The notes: a model not told the origin generated them from the sequence alone. DNA of 64,000 nucleotides from Amoebidium appalachense (GCA_963693365.1 CAVNZM010000015.1:5890001-5954000), one strand, 5' to 3'; numbered from the stretch's first letter, positions 50,840 through 60,728 are shown. Numbers and translations: made by a program.

Positions 50840-52477
50840 TTCCCCCGAGGCTCAGACCCGGAGGCCCGCCCGCTGCCCCAGCACCACATTGACACCTCCC
50901 GCCTCCGGGAACTGCTGGCCTCCTACCCGGACCAACCATTCGCCGCACAACTCCTCCACGATGTCGAATTCGGCGTCGACATCGGCTATCGCGGCCCCTC
51001 CACCTCTCGGGTGGGCCCCAACCTACCCACCACCCCGGAGGCAGCTGCCGCTATCACGGTGGATATTGCCAAAGAAGTCGCCCTCGGCCACCTGCGCGGC
51101 CCCCTCTCCCCGGCCCAATTCTTTGACGAATTTCCCGTCCACCGTTCCTCCCCCATCGGCGCCGTTACCAAGAAAGGGAACCCCCCCAAGTACCGTCGAA
51201 TCCACCACCTCTCCTGGCCCCGGGGTAGCAGTGTCAATGACAGCATCACCTACCCCGACGAACTTCAGTACATTCGCGCCCGGGATGTCACCCAACTCAT
51301 TCTCGACGCAGGCCCCGGCTGCTACATGGCCGTGGCAGATGTGCAGGCTGCCTTCCGGCACATGCCCATCCGACCGGAAGACCACCACTTAATGGCATTC
51401 AAATGGCAAGGGCATTTTTACGTTGAAACCAGACTGCCCTTCGGCCTGAAATCTAGCCCAGCCATCTGGGAACGGATCGCGGCCACCCTACAGTGGCTGG
51501 CACACCAGCACGGTATTACCCTCATCCGCCACTACGTAGACGACTGGATTATAGTCGCCCCCACACAAGAGCAGTGCCAACGTCACCTATCCACCTTCCT
51601 GCAACTCTGCCGAGAGCTGCACATTGCCATCTCCGAAGACAAGATGCAGGGCCCGGCTACCCGTGTCGTCTTCATCGGTATCGAATTCGACTCCATCGCC
51701 ATGGAGGCACGAATCCCGGCTTCCAAGCTCTCGGACCTACTCGACCTCACTTCCCACCCAAAGCCCACCATCACCATTCGGGACCTCCAGTCCCTCCTCG
51801 GCAAACTCACCTGGTGTGCCCAGCTGGTTCCCCCCGGGAGGGCCTTCTCCCAGCGCCTATGGGCCCTTCTCCGGACCCACCCACACCTTGCCGGCCACCA
51901 CCACATACGACTGACTGCTGCCGCCCGGGCCGACATAGCCGAATGGCACCAGTTCCTCACATCATGGAATGGGGTGCACCTCATCACACCCCCCACATAC
52001 ACCACCCTGGCCACTGATGCTGCCGGATCGGTGGGTCTAGGTGGCCACTGGCTCGACCAATGGTTCTTCATGCCCTGGTCCCCCTCCACCCAAGCCCTCT
52101 ATGCTCATGAGGGTAAACTCGGTTCTTCCGTCATCGAACTCCTGGCCATCGCAGCCGCCGTGGCCCTCTGGGCCCCCTCCTGGTCCACCCACCATGTCCG
52201 TATTTTATGCGACAACACGGGTGCTGTGGCTGACCTGCACTCCCGGTCTTCCCCCCACCCCGTGATGGCCAAACTTATTCGGTTCATCACCCGCATGGAA
52301 ATGCAATACCAATTTACGTTACAGGCATCCTACCTACCAAGACCCCTCAACCATCTGGCCGATGCCATTTCTCGTAACCAACTTCCCCGGGCCCGACGAC
52401 TCCGACCTTCCCTGCAACCGGAGCCCTGCCCCTTCCCCTCCTGGGTCCACGAGTTCCTATCCCTTCCCTTGGGCTAA
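50840..52477 (+). CDS. reverse transcriptase / RNase H of YR retrotransposon
   Basis: Open for 546 codons from FPRGSD to FLSLPLG. RT boxes: KYRRIHHLSWPRGSSVND, DVQAAFRHMPIRPEDHH (box A), LPFGLKSSPAIW (box B), RHYVDDWIIV (box C). RNase H: TLATDAAGSVGLGGHW, SSVIELLAIAAAVALW, RILCDNTGAV and HLADAISR give the D-E-D-D set. Upstream of 50840 the copy has four C where the copy at 56845 has five, so the extreme N-terminus is in a different frame. Start codon not certain (first ATG 51011). It ends at TAA, directly followed by the poly-C tract. Confidence 0.92.
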   Translation, partial: FPRGSDPEARPLPQHHIDTSRLRELLASYPDQPFAAQLLHDVEFGVDIGYRGPSTSRVGPNLPTTPEAAAAITVDIAKEVALGHLRGPLSPAQFFDEFPVHRSSPIGAVTKKGNPPKYRRIHHLSWPRGSSVNDSITYPDELQYIRARDVTQLILDAGPGCYMAVADVQAAFRHMPIRPEDHHLMAFKWQGHFYVETRLPFGLKSSPAIWERIAATLQWLAHQHGITLIRHYVDDWIIVAPTQEQCQRHLSTFLQLCRELHIAISEDKMQGPATRVVFIGIEFDSIAMEARIPASKLSDLLDLTSHPKPTITIRDLQSLLGKLTWCAQLVPPGRAFSQRLWALLRTHPHLAGHHHIRLTAAARADIAEWHQFLTSWNGVHLITPPTYTTLATDAAGSVGLGGHWLDQWFFMPWSPSTQALYAHEGKLGSSVIELLAIAAAVALWAPSWSTHHVRILCDNTGAVADLHSRSSPHPVMAKLIRFITRMEMQYQFTLQASYLPRPLNHLADAISRNQLPRARRLRPSLQPEPCPFPSWVHEFLSLPLG

Positions 52478-53561
52478 CCCCCCCCCCCCCCCCCCCCCAG
52501 ATCTCCCGTTCCGGAGCAACACTGGCAGATTGGCCCCCGACTTTGCTCCGGCCGAGCTGCTTCGAATCACCACTACCCTGCAGGAATGCCAGGCCCTGAG
52601 TCTCAACCTCGACTCTCGGGCCTTTTACTCCCGGGTGCAAAAAGTGTTCATCGATTTCTGTGTGGCATCTCGGCTGCAATCCTCCTCCGGGTCCTCCCTC
52701 CCGGCCTCCCCACACACCGTGCAACTTTTTCTCGCCTGGTGTGCCCAACGAGGGGTACAGGCCTCTTCCTTAACCGGCTACAATTCGGCCATCACCAGGC
52801 TCCACCTCGACATGGGCCTCCCTGCTCCCTACCCCCACGACAAGTCTCTGGCCTGGTTCCTACGGGGGGTAGGCCGATGGCAGCTTTCTCACAACATCCG
52901 ACCCCGCTCATCCACCAGGGAACCCCTCCTCCCCTCCCACCTCCGCCTACTCCATGGCCAGTGCCCCACCAAGGCCTCCTCGGCCAATCTCCGGCTATGG
53001 ACGGCCCTCATCGTCGGTTTCTGTGGTCTCCTCCGTTCAGGGGAATTTATCTCCAAGACCCTGACTTCTTTCGACCCGTCCCGTCACGTTAAACGGAAGG
53101 ACGTGACCTTCAGCTACACCCCCACCGGTACTTTGTCCCATGCCACCCTCCACCTGCCAACCTCTAAGACGGATGTACAGGCCCGAGGTGTCAACGTCAC
53201 CCTAGCTGCCCTGCCCCTCACCCACTTCTCCCCAGCCCATCTCCTCCGGCAGTTCCTGGATACAACGTCCGGTCAACCCGACGACCCCCTCTTCAGTCTC
53301 GGTGGCATCCCCTACACCAAGAGTGCTTTCTCTGCCGATTTCCGTGCCCTCCTCTCCCGGGCAGGCCTCTCACCCTCCCGGTTTGCCGGACACAGCCTCC
53401 GCATCGGGGGGGCCACAGCACTGGCTGAGGCCGGGGTCGACGACTCCCGGATCAAACAACTCGGCCGGTGGTCCTCCGACTGCTTCCTGATCTATACCCG
53501 ACTTCGTCCGGCCTCCATTGCTGCCACCACCACACGTGTATTCGCCTCTATTCTTAAGTGA
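52362..53561 (+). CDS. tyrosine recombinase of YR retrotransposon, intact
   Basis: 399 codons. ATG 52362 overlaps RNase H by 116 bases in another frame (MPFLVTNFPGPDDSD). Seven prolines come from the 21-C tract. The N-terminal core-binding part holds KVFIDFCVASRLQ and GYNSAITRLHLDMG. Catalytic residues: Arg of CGLLRSGEF, HSLRIGG (HxxR), LGRWSS, and Tyr of CFLIYTRLRP. Stop TGA at 53561, 29 bases before B1. It would integrate circular element DNA by site-specific-type recombination. Confidence 0.94.
   Translation: MPFLVTNFPGPDDSDLPCNRSPAPSPPGSTSSYPFPWANPPPPPPPDLPFRSNTGRLAPDFAPAELLRITTTLQECQALSLNLDSRAFYSRVQKVFIDFCVASRLQSSSGSSLPASPHTVQLFLAWCAQRGVQASSLTGYNSAITRLHLDMGLPAPYPHDKSLAWFLRGVGRWQLSHNIRPRSSTREPLLPSHLRLLHGQCPTKASSANLRLWTALIVGFCGLLRSGEFISKTLTSFDPSRHVKRKDVTFSYTPTGTLSHATLHLPTSKTDVQARGVNVTLAALPLTHFSPAHLLRQFLDTTSGQPDDPLFSLGGIPYTKSAFSADFRALLSRAGLSPSRFAGHSLRIGGATALAEAGVDDSRIKQLGRWSSDCFLIYTRLRPASIAATTTRVFASILK
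52478..52499 (+). repeat. poly-C tract (21 C) at RNase H / recombinase junction, copy 4
   Basis: CTAA, 21 C, AG. Also matches a branch-point-like CTAAC, pyrimidine tract and CAG acceptor. Confidence 0.93.
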
Positions 53562-53589
53562 AACCTTTGGAGCAAGCATACTGCTCTCG

Positions 53590-54247
53590 TGCCGTGGTTT
53601 ACAACCATTGCAGGTTCACTTTCGTCCAAGGGGATGTCCCCCTAGAGGCAACACACGTCCCGGAGTAGTTTTTCATAGAGGTTTTATTTGTGGAAATTAT
53701 TGACATAAATATTTTTCTGGGTAAACACGTAGGATGGGTGTTCGATACCAACATAACCATGTAGGCTTCATTTCGTGTTTTAGCAGTTAGCGGTTGGCTG
53801 CCCGCACACGGGCACCTATTAGCCAGTCAAAACATCAGATACCACAGATCACTAGACCGAGTTATGATTGGCTCGGATCAGATTTCACATATCACTAGAT
53901 CGATTTTTGATTGGTTCAGATCGGTAGGCTTAGGTATATAAGCACGACAGTTTTTAGCAGATCAGCAAGCTACAAACACATCTTCTGTGTTTAGCATCCA
54001 CAGCCTTACAGCTATATATTCCTTTTCACCCACCCACCTACACCCACACACAACCCCCATTGATCCACACATACGTGCTGTTTTTTCACGGGGCGAAGAC
54101 TTCCCCCGTTTTTTTGGGCACATGGACCTCACGGATCAATAAATTGATGACTGGGGGCTTGCCGTGGTTTACAACCATTGCAGGTTCACTTTCGTCCAAG
54201 GGGATGTCCCCCTAGAGGCAACACACGTCCCGGAGTAGTTTTCATAG
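53590..54247 (+). repeat. B1-A2-B2 repeats of copy 4
   Basis: B1 53590-53678, A2 53680-54027, connector 54028-54159, B2 54160-54247. The connector carries ATTGATCC (54059) paired with GGATCAAT (54133), an inner GGGGCGAAGACTTCCCCC hairpin and AATAAA; it is the probable 3' end of the element RNA. Confidence 0.92.
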
Positions 54248-55190
54248 AATAAAAAGAAGCACAGGCTTAAGAGTCCTACCCGGTGATACCTTTATCACAA
54301 GTTGATGAAGAACAGGTATAGTATGAAAGCAAGTAACATACTGCTGATAAATAGGGGAAGAGAAAAATAAAGGAGACAAATATTTAAAAGGATATCTCTG
54401 AATGGGAGATAGATTGGGTACAGGACATTTCGCAGAACAAGAAATGGAAACAGCCTGAGGGTCTAAAGAAGGAAAGAATGCAACAAAGGATGATAAGAAG
54501 GAAGCCTAACCACTGGCATGAAAACAAAAGCGAAGGCCTAACTCATCATACGCTGACTTGCCGGAGGGAGACCAAAAACACTCAGCAAAGGAGCCGCCAG
54601 AGGATGCCTACGCGAGGTACGAGAGATGAACTGGATGAATTCACGCTGAAGGAATCGATTCCCGAAGCGCCGCGCGCCGCTGTTGCCGTGGAGGGGCACA
54701 CAACTGAGTAACGGGAGGCCATATTCGAAATGGACGAAGAAAACTTTATAAAGTGAGCAGATTAGCAGGATGGACATTAGAATACTTCGACAACCTTGAT
54801 AGATGTGTAAACGACCACGCGCACGGGAAAGCGCGAAGTAAAGGCGCCAAAGAAAACCGTAGAGGTGAAGACCTAAATAGTTATGGAGGAACAATGGGAA
54901 GACAGTTGATGTTCCAAAGTTAGTGTGGACGGGAGAAAAGGTGCCGCAGTATCTACCCAATAAATGAAACACCAATCACTACTCGAGACTGAAAGCATGG
55001 TAGTCATAATAGAAGGATCATGAGTGACTAAAATAATATCATCAGCGAAAAAAAGGCCGGAAACACAAGAGTCGCCTGCAACGGGAAATTGTTGAATCTC
55101 TACCGCTAAGTCGTCAATAAAGACATCAAAAAGGAGGGGACCAAAAGTGAGCCCTGTAAAGGCCTCGTGTACGAGAATCCGTTACTCAGT
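54248..55190 (-). pseudogene. second LINE reverse transcriptase, broken
   Basis: Minus-strand reading gives LLFDVFIDDLAVEI and GLFFADDIILVTHD (box C, FADD; about 55026-55050), then NYLGLHLYGFLWRLYFALSR. Several frameshifts separate these. It is related to the LINE at 43002/47488 (FIDDLAVKI, YADD) but distinct. It continues at 48964 on the far side of the YR element. Confidence 0.72.
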
Positions 55191-56100
55191 ACATCAGCAA
55201 TCTCCACCGGGGATCGTATACCCCTCGTAATGCCATCTCCGATGGCGTAAACCTGTCACCCATCGTAAAGCACACCACGAGTTCATATGGAGTGGTTGCA
55301 CGACCTCTTTACGATAGTGTAAAGAGTTCCATGGGGTTAACGGAGCGTCTTATGTATATACATTGGATATACGCTTTACGACATCCATAAACCCTCTTTA
55401 CGACATCCATAGGGTTTATGGATGTCGTAAAGCGTATGTCATATGTATATCCTATGTATATCCGATGTATATACATTGCACTATACATAGGATATCCAAT
55501 GTATATACATTGCACTATGCATAGGATATCCAATGTATATACATTGCACTATACATAAGATATCCAATGTATATACATTGCACTATACATAGGATAACCT
55601 ATGTATATCCAATGTATAACCTATGTATATACATACGACTATACATAGAAAATACATACGAGAGGGTTACGAGGGGTCGGAAACCCATCGTAATCTTCAC
55701 CATCCGAGTATCCAAACCCATCCCGCTGGATATCTTAAGTATATGTTTAGGAGCGGCTTAATACCATCGTAACCCATGACATATGATATACATCGATGTA
55801 TTTTACGAATTACCAACCATATACATATGATATACATATGGCTAATCCTGGGGTACATTACGACCCCCATAATACCGTCGTAGACATTTCCATAAGAGCC
55901 CGTACACCACTCGTATGTATATACATAGCATGTCGTGTATACATCATTACGACAGCTCTTTGCCCATCCATAAGATATCCTATGCATAGCCAAATAATAT
56001 GTTACGAGTATACCATGACTAACTAAATACAATATTACGGAATATCGTAATATACGATTACGAGCTGTCGTAATATCATAATACGAAAAGTAACCACCAC
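55191..56100. repeat. AT-rich palindromic minisatellite region
   Basis: Motifs CCCATCGTAA/TTACGATGGG and TATGTATATACAT recur throughout. A 37-bp unit (ATCCAATGTATATACATTGC + ACTATACATAGGAT) is repeated four times at 55490-55605. No gene supported. Confidence 0.85.
55369..55437. repeat. perfect 27-bp inverted repeat, 15-base loop
   Basis: Left arm 55369-55395 (starts ATACGCTTTACG, ends AACCCT) and right arm 55411-55437 are exact complements. The loop CTTTACGACATCCAT repeats part of the left arm. Confidence 0.95.
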
Positions 56101-56108
56101 CGTTGTGC

Positions 56109-56197
56109 CCCCCCCCCCCCCCCCCCCCCCCCTCCCCTCCCCTCCCCCCCTCCCCCCCCCCTCCCCTCCCCTCCCTCCCCCCCCCCCCCCCCCCCTT
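56109..56197 (+). repeat. poly-C block
   Basis: About 88 bases of C with scattered T. Confidence 0.95.
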
Positions 56198-56261
56198 CCT
56201 TCTTACCTTTCTAACTTTTTCACAATTTGTACACGAGATACCATTAAGACTGTTGTTCCTT

Positions 56262-56380
56262 TATGTCTCGCTCCACTGGAGCAGAGACCGCACAAGTTGT
56301 TCATGTTAAAAAATTTCTAAGTCTCACTCCACAGGAGTAGAGACCATTTCACTCTGTTAGACTCCACAGGAGTCCAGCTT
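56262..56380. repeat. three related short hairpins
   Basis: GTCTCGCTCCACTGGAGCAGAGAC, in near-repeat form GTCTCACTCCACAGGAGTAGAGAC about 57 bases later, and GACTCCACAGGAGTC about 40 bases after that. Each is an imperfect palindrome centred on CCAC-GGAG. Confidence 0.8.
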
Positions 56381-56844
56381 TCACCGAACAAACTAAACAA
56401 ACCAACAAACAAACAAACAAAACAAAACAAACATCATCACACAAATAAAATACGAAGTCTACATCTCCCCCCTATCTCCCCCCTGCAGAGGCCGGGACTA
56501 CACCAAAAGAGACATAAACTAAGTATTAATTCTTTTTTTTTTCCTCCGGGGGGGGGGGGGGGTCTTTCCCTATTCCTCCTCATTCTAATCATCCTCAACC
56601 CTCCCACCCACATCGCCTTTCTGCTGACAGGCTGAGGACTGCCTTCTCCCGGACCTTGCAGATCTTTTCCCAGGTCTTTGCATACTGGGTTGGGACAGAA
56701 GGAGATTGTGTGAGTGTTTTTAACTTTTCTGGCTAGCCTGAGCATGTATGTACCTGGGAAAAATGCTATCACAATGTTACCATACCAAACCTAAAGATGA
56801 CATGATAGGATGATACTTGCCCATGCTTAAGGGGAGATATCCTT
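56381..56844. other. interval without a supported gene
   Basis: (AAAC)n at 56396-56430 and a poly-G run at 56549-56562. A minus-strand frame 56437-56772 contains a plausible peptide (NPVCKDLGKDLQGPGEG) but no further support. Confidence 0.4.
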
Positions 56845-57503
56845 CTATGAAAACTACTCCGGGACGTGTGTTGCCTCTAGGGGGACATCCCCTTGGACGA
56901 AAGTGAACCTGCAATGGTTGTAAACCACGGCAAGCCCCCAGTCATCAATTTATTGATCCGTGAGGTCCATGTGCCCAAAAAACGGGGGAAGTCTTCGCCC
57001 CGTGAAAAAACAGCACGTATGTGTGGATCAATGGGGGTTGTGTGTGGGTGTAGGTGGGTGGGTGAAAAGGAATATATAGCTGTAAGGAGTGTGGATGCTA
57101 AACACAGAAGATGTGTTTGTAGCTTGCTGATCTGCTAAAAACTGTCGTGCTTATATACCTAAGCCTACCGATCTGAGCCAATCAAAAATCGATCTAGTGA
57201 TATGTGAAATCTGATCCGAGCCAGTCATAACTCGGTCTAGTGATCTGTGGTATCTGATGTTTTGATTGGCTAATAGGTGCCCGTGTGCGGGCAGCCAACC
57301 GCTAACTGCTAAAACACGAAATGAAGCCTACATGGTTATGTTGGTATCGAACACCCATCCTACGTGTTTACCCAGAAAAATATTTATGTCAATAATTTCC
57401 ACAAATAAAACCTCTATGAAAAACTACTCCGGGACGTGTGTTGCCTCTAGGGGGACATCCCCTTGGACGAAAGTGAACCTGCAATGGTTGTAAACCACGG
57501 CAC
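56845..57503 (-). repeat. B2-A2-B1 repeats of copy 5
   Basis: Same order and content as in copies 3 and 4, with a small insertion in A2 near 57085 (GTAAGGAGTGTGG). Confidence 0.9.
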
Positions 57504-57531
57504 GAGAGCAGTATGCTTGCTCCAAAGGTTT

Positions 57532-58721
57532 CACTTAAGAATAGAGGCGAATACACGTGTGGTGGTGGCAGCAATGGAGGCCGGACGAAGTCGGGTATAG
57601 ATCAGGAAGCAGTCGGAGGACCACCGGCCGAGTTGTTTGATCCGGGAGTCGTCGACCCCGGCCTCAGCCAGTGCTGTGGCCCCCCCGATGCGGAGGCTGT
57701 GTCCGGCAAACCGGGAGGGTGAGAGGCCTGCCCGGGAGAGGAGGGCACGGAAATCGGCAGAGAAAGCACTCTTGGTGTAGGGGATGCCACCGAGATGAAG
57801 AGGGGGTCGTCGGGTGACCGGACGTTGTATCCAGGAACTGCCGGAGGAGATGGGCTGGGGAGAAGTGGGTGAGGGGCAGGGCAGCTAGGGTGACGTTGAC
57901 ACCTCGGGCCTGTACATCCGTCTTAGAGGTTGGCAGGTGGAGGGTGGCATGGGACAAAGTACCGGTGGGGGTGTAGCTGAAGGTCACGTCCTTCCGTTTG
58001 ACGTGACGGGACGGGGAAAGAAGTAGGGTCTTGGAGGAATTCCCTGAACGGAGGAGACCACAGAAACCGACGATGAGGGCCGTCCATAGCCGGAGATTGG
58101 CCGAGGAGGCCTTGGTGGGGCACTGGCCATGGAGTAGGCGGAGGTGGGAGGGGAGGAGGGGTTCCCTGGTGGATGAGCGGGGTCGGATGTTGTGAGAAAG
58201 CTGCCATCGGCCCACCCCCCGTAGGAACCAGGCCAGAGACTTTCGTGGGGGTAGGGAGCAGGGAGGCCCATGTCGAGGTGGAGCCTGGGATGGCCGATGT
58301 AGCCGGTTAAGGAAGAGGCCTGTACCCCTCGTTGGGCACACCAGGCGAGAAAAAGTTGCACGGTGTGTGGGGAGGCCGGGAGGGAGGACCCGGAGGAGGA
58401 TTGCAGCCGAGATGCCACACAGAAATCGATGAACACTTTTTGCACCCGGGAGTAAAAGGCCCGAGAGTCGAGGTTGAGACTCAGGGCCTGGCATTCCTGC
58501 GGGGTAGTGGTGGCTCGAAGCAGCTCGGCCGGAGCAAAGTGGGGGGCCAATCTGCCAGTGTTGCTCCGGAACGGGAGATCTGGGGGGGGGGGGGGGGGGG
58601 GGTTAGCCCAAGGGAAGGGATAGGAACTCGTGGACCCAGGAGGAGGGGAAGGGGCAGGGCTCCGGTTGCAGGGAAGGTCGGAGTCGTCGGGCCCGGGGAA
58701 GTTGGTTACGAGAAATGGCAT
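57532..58721 (-). pseudogene. tyrosine recombinase of copy 5 with clustered small deletions
   Basis: N-terminal part from ATG 58721 and the C-terminal catalytic block (HSLRIGG, LGRWSS, FLIYTR) match copy 4. Between about 57790 and 58300 at least eight deletions of 1-4 bases disturb the frame, with hardly any substitutions. Flanks on both sides are clean. The 21-C tract at 58582-58602 keeps frame. Confidence 0.9.
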
Positions 58722-60258
58722 CGGCCAGATGGTTGAGGGGTCCTGGTAGGTAGGATGCCTGTAACGTAAATTGGTATTTCATTTCCATGCGGGTGATGAA
58801 CCGAATAAGTTTGGCCATCACGGGGTGGGGGGAAGACCGGGAGTGCAGGTCAGACACAGCACCCGTGTTGTCGCATAAAATACGGACATGGTGGGTGGAC
58901 CAGGAGGGGGCCCAGAGGGCCACGGCGGCTGCGATGGCCAGGAGTTCGATGACGGAAGAACCGATTTTACCCTCATGAGCATAGAGGGCTTGGGTGGAGG
59001 GGGACCAGGGCATGAAGAACCATTGGTCGAGCCAGTGGCCTCCTAGACCCACCGATCCGGCAGCATCAGTGGCCAGGGTGGTGTATGTGGGGGGTGTGAT
59101 GAGGTGCACCCCATTCCATGATGTGAGGAACTGGTGCCATTCGGCTAGGTCGGCCCGGGCGGCAGCAGTCAGTCGTATGTGGTGGTGGCCGGCAAGGTGT
59201 GGGTGGGTCCGGAGAAGGGCCCATAGGCGCTGGGAGAAGGCCCTCCCGGGGGGAACCAGCTGGGCACACCAGGTGAGTTTGCCGAGGAGGGACTGGAGGT
59301 CCCGAATGGTGATGGTGGGCTTTGGGTGGGAAGTGAGGTCGAGTAGGTCCGAGAGCTTGGAAGCCGGGATTCGTGCCTCCATGGCGATGGAGTCGAATTC
59401 GATACCGATGAAGACGACACGGGTGGCCGGGCCCTGCATCTTGTCTTCGGAGATGGCAATGTGCAGCTCTCGGCAGAGTTGCAGGAAGGTGGATAGGTGA
59501 CGTTGGCACTGCTCTTGTGTGGGGGCGACTATAATCCAGTCGTCTACGTAGTGGCGGATGAGGGTAATACCGTGCTGGTGTGCCAGCCACTGTAGGGTGG
59601 CCGCGATCCGTTCCCAGATGGCTGGGCTAGATTTCAGGCCGAAGGGCAGTCTGGTTTCAACGTAAAAATGCCCTTGCCATTTGAATGCCATTAAGTGGTG
59701 GTCTTCCGGTCGGATGGGCATGTGCCGGAAGGCAGCCTGCACATCTGCCACGGCCATGTAGCAGCCGGGGCCTGCGTCGAGAATGAGTTGGGTGACATCC
59801 CGGGCGCGAATGTACTGAAGTTCGTCGGGGTAGGTGATGCTGTCATTGACACTGCTACCCCGGGGCCAGGAGAGGTGGTGGATTCGACGGTACTTGGGGG
59901 GGTTCCCTTTCTTGGTAACGGCGCCGATGGGGGAGGAACGGTGGACCGGAAATTCGTCAAAGAATTGGGCCGGGGAGAGGGGGCCGCGCAGGTGGCCGAG
60001 GGCGACTTCTTTGGCAATATCCACCGTGATAGCGGCAGCTGCCTCCGGGGTGGTGGGTAGGTTGGGGCCCACCCGAGAGGTGGAGGGGCCGCGATAGCCG
60101 ATGTCGACGCCGAATTCGACATCGTGGAGGAGTTGTGCGGCGAATGATTGGTCCGGGTAGGAGGCCAGCAGTTCCCGGAGGCGGGAGGTGTCAATGTGGT
60201 GCTGGGGCAGCGGGCGGGCCTCCGGGTCTGAGCCTCGGGGGAAGGGGGTGGTTAGCAA
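58603..60258 (-). CDS. reverse transcriptase / RNase H of YR retrotransposon, intact
   Basis: 551 open codons from a TTG (no ATG; LTTPFPRGSDPEARPLPQHH) to FLSLPLG and TAA. All RT boxes (DVQAAFRHMPI, LPFGLKSSP, RHYVDDWIIV) and the four RNase H acids (TLATDAAG, IELLAIAA, CDNTGAV, LADAISR) are present. One extra serine codon near the end (PFPSSWVHE) compared with copy 4. As in the other copies the start is unclear, and expression from the upstream gag RNA by splicing or frameshift is likely. Best candidate for a working polymerase in the window. Confidence 0.93.
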   Translation of the reverse strand: MLTTPFPRGSDPEARPLPQHHIDTSRLRELLASYPDQSFAAQLLHDVEFGVDIGYRGPSTSRVGPNLPTTPEAAAAITVDIAKEVALGHLRGPLSPAQFFDEFPVHRSSPIGAVTKKGNPPKYRRIHHLSWPRGSSVNDSITYPDELQYIRARDVTQLILDAGPGCYMAVADVQAAFRHMPIRPEDHHLMAFKWQGHFYVETRLPFGLKSSPAIWERIAATLQWLAHQHGITLIRHYVDDWIIVAPTQEQCQRHLSTFLQLCRELHIAISEDKMQGPATRVVFIGIEFDSIAMEARIPASKLSDLLDLTSHPKPTITIRDLQSLLGKLTWCAQLVPPGRAFSQRLWALLRTHPHLAGHHHIRLTAAARADLAEWHQFLTSWNGVHLITPPTYTTLATDAAGSVGLGGHWLDQWFFMPWSPSTQALYAHEGKIGSSVIELLAIAAAVALWAPSWSTHHVRILCDNTGAVSDLHSRSSPHPVMAKLIRFITRMEMKYQFTLQASYLPGPLNHLADAISRNQLPRARRLRPSLQPEPCPFPSSWVHEFLSLPLG

Positions 60259-60289
60259 GGGTGGTGTACCCTTGGGGAGATCCCCGCAG

Positions 60290-60338
<49 letters not shown>

Positions 60339-60728
60339 CAGGGCCCCGGGGGGGTTAGAGTAGGGCAGCTGGGCCCAAGTGAGGGTTGGCAGGGAGGGCA
60401 GCGGGGCCCTGTGCAGGGGAATGTGCCCGAGCACGCGGGGGTGTGGGCGGACACAGAGGTAGAAGAAGGGGGGGAGGGAGTGCTAGGTGAGTGTAAGGGG
60501 GGGGGGGAGGCTCGTGGGATGGGGGGGGAGTAAAATTATGTGCAGTGGCCAGAATAAACGTCTTTGTGTAGGGACATTTATTCTTGACGCGCGCGGGCGC
60601 CGTAGTTGGCCTGCGAAATTTTGTACTCAGCCCTATTGGCCCGTTCTCCCGAGCTCCGTTTCCCTGTACTCGTGTGTCCTAGCTCCTAACCCCTATGTTC
60701 TAGCTGTGTGTGTGGGTGTGCGCGTAGA
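60259..60728 (-). other. gag-RT spacer of copy 5
   Basis: Contains a 44-base poly-G run (poly-C in sense) at 60292-60335 and the AATAAA/TTTATT inverted pair near 60550-60585. Confidence 0.75.

Larger units (their letters stand above)
48965..54247 (+). mobile_element. YR retrotransposon copy 4, full-length (A1-ORFs-B1-A2-B2)
   Basis: 5283 bp, the best reference copy. A1 48965-49312 and A2 53680-54027 are both 348 bp. B1 53590-53678 and B2 54160-54247. Gag, most of RT/RNase H and the recombinase are open. Split direct repeats, a tyrosine recombinase and no methyltransferase or DDE integrase place it with PAT/Ngaro-like elements of the DIRS order. It is inserted in a LINE (48481-48964 with 54248-55190). 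No target duplication is evident, as expected for YR integration. Confidence 0.95.
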
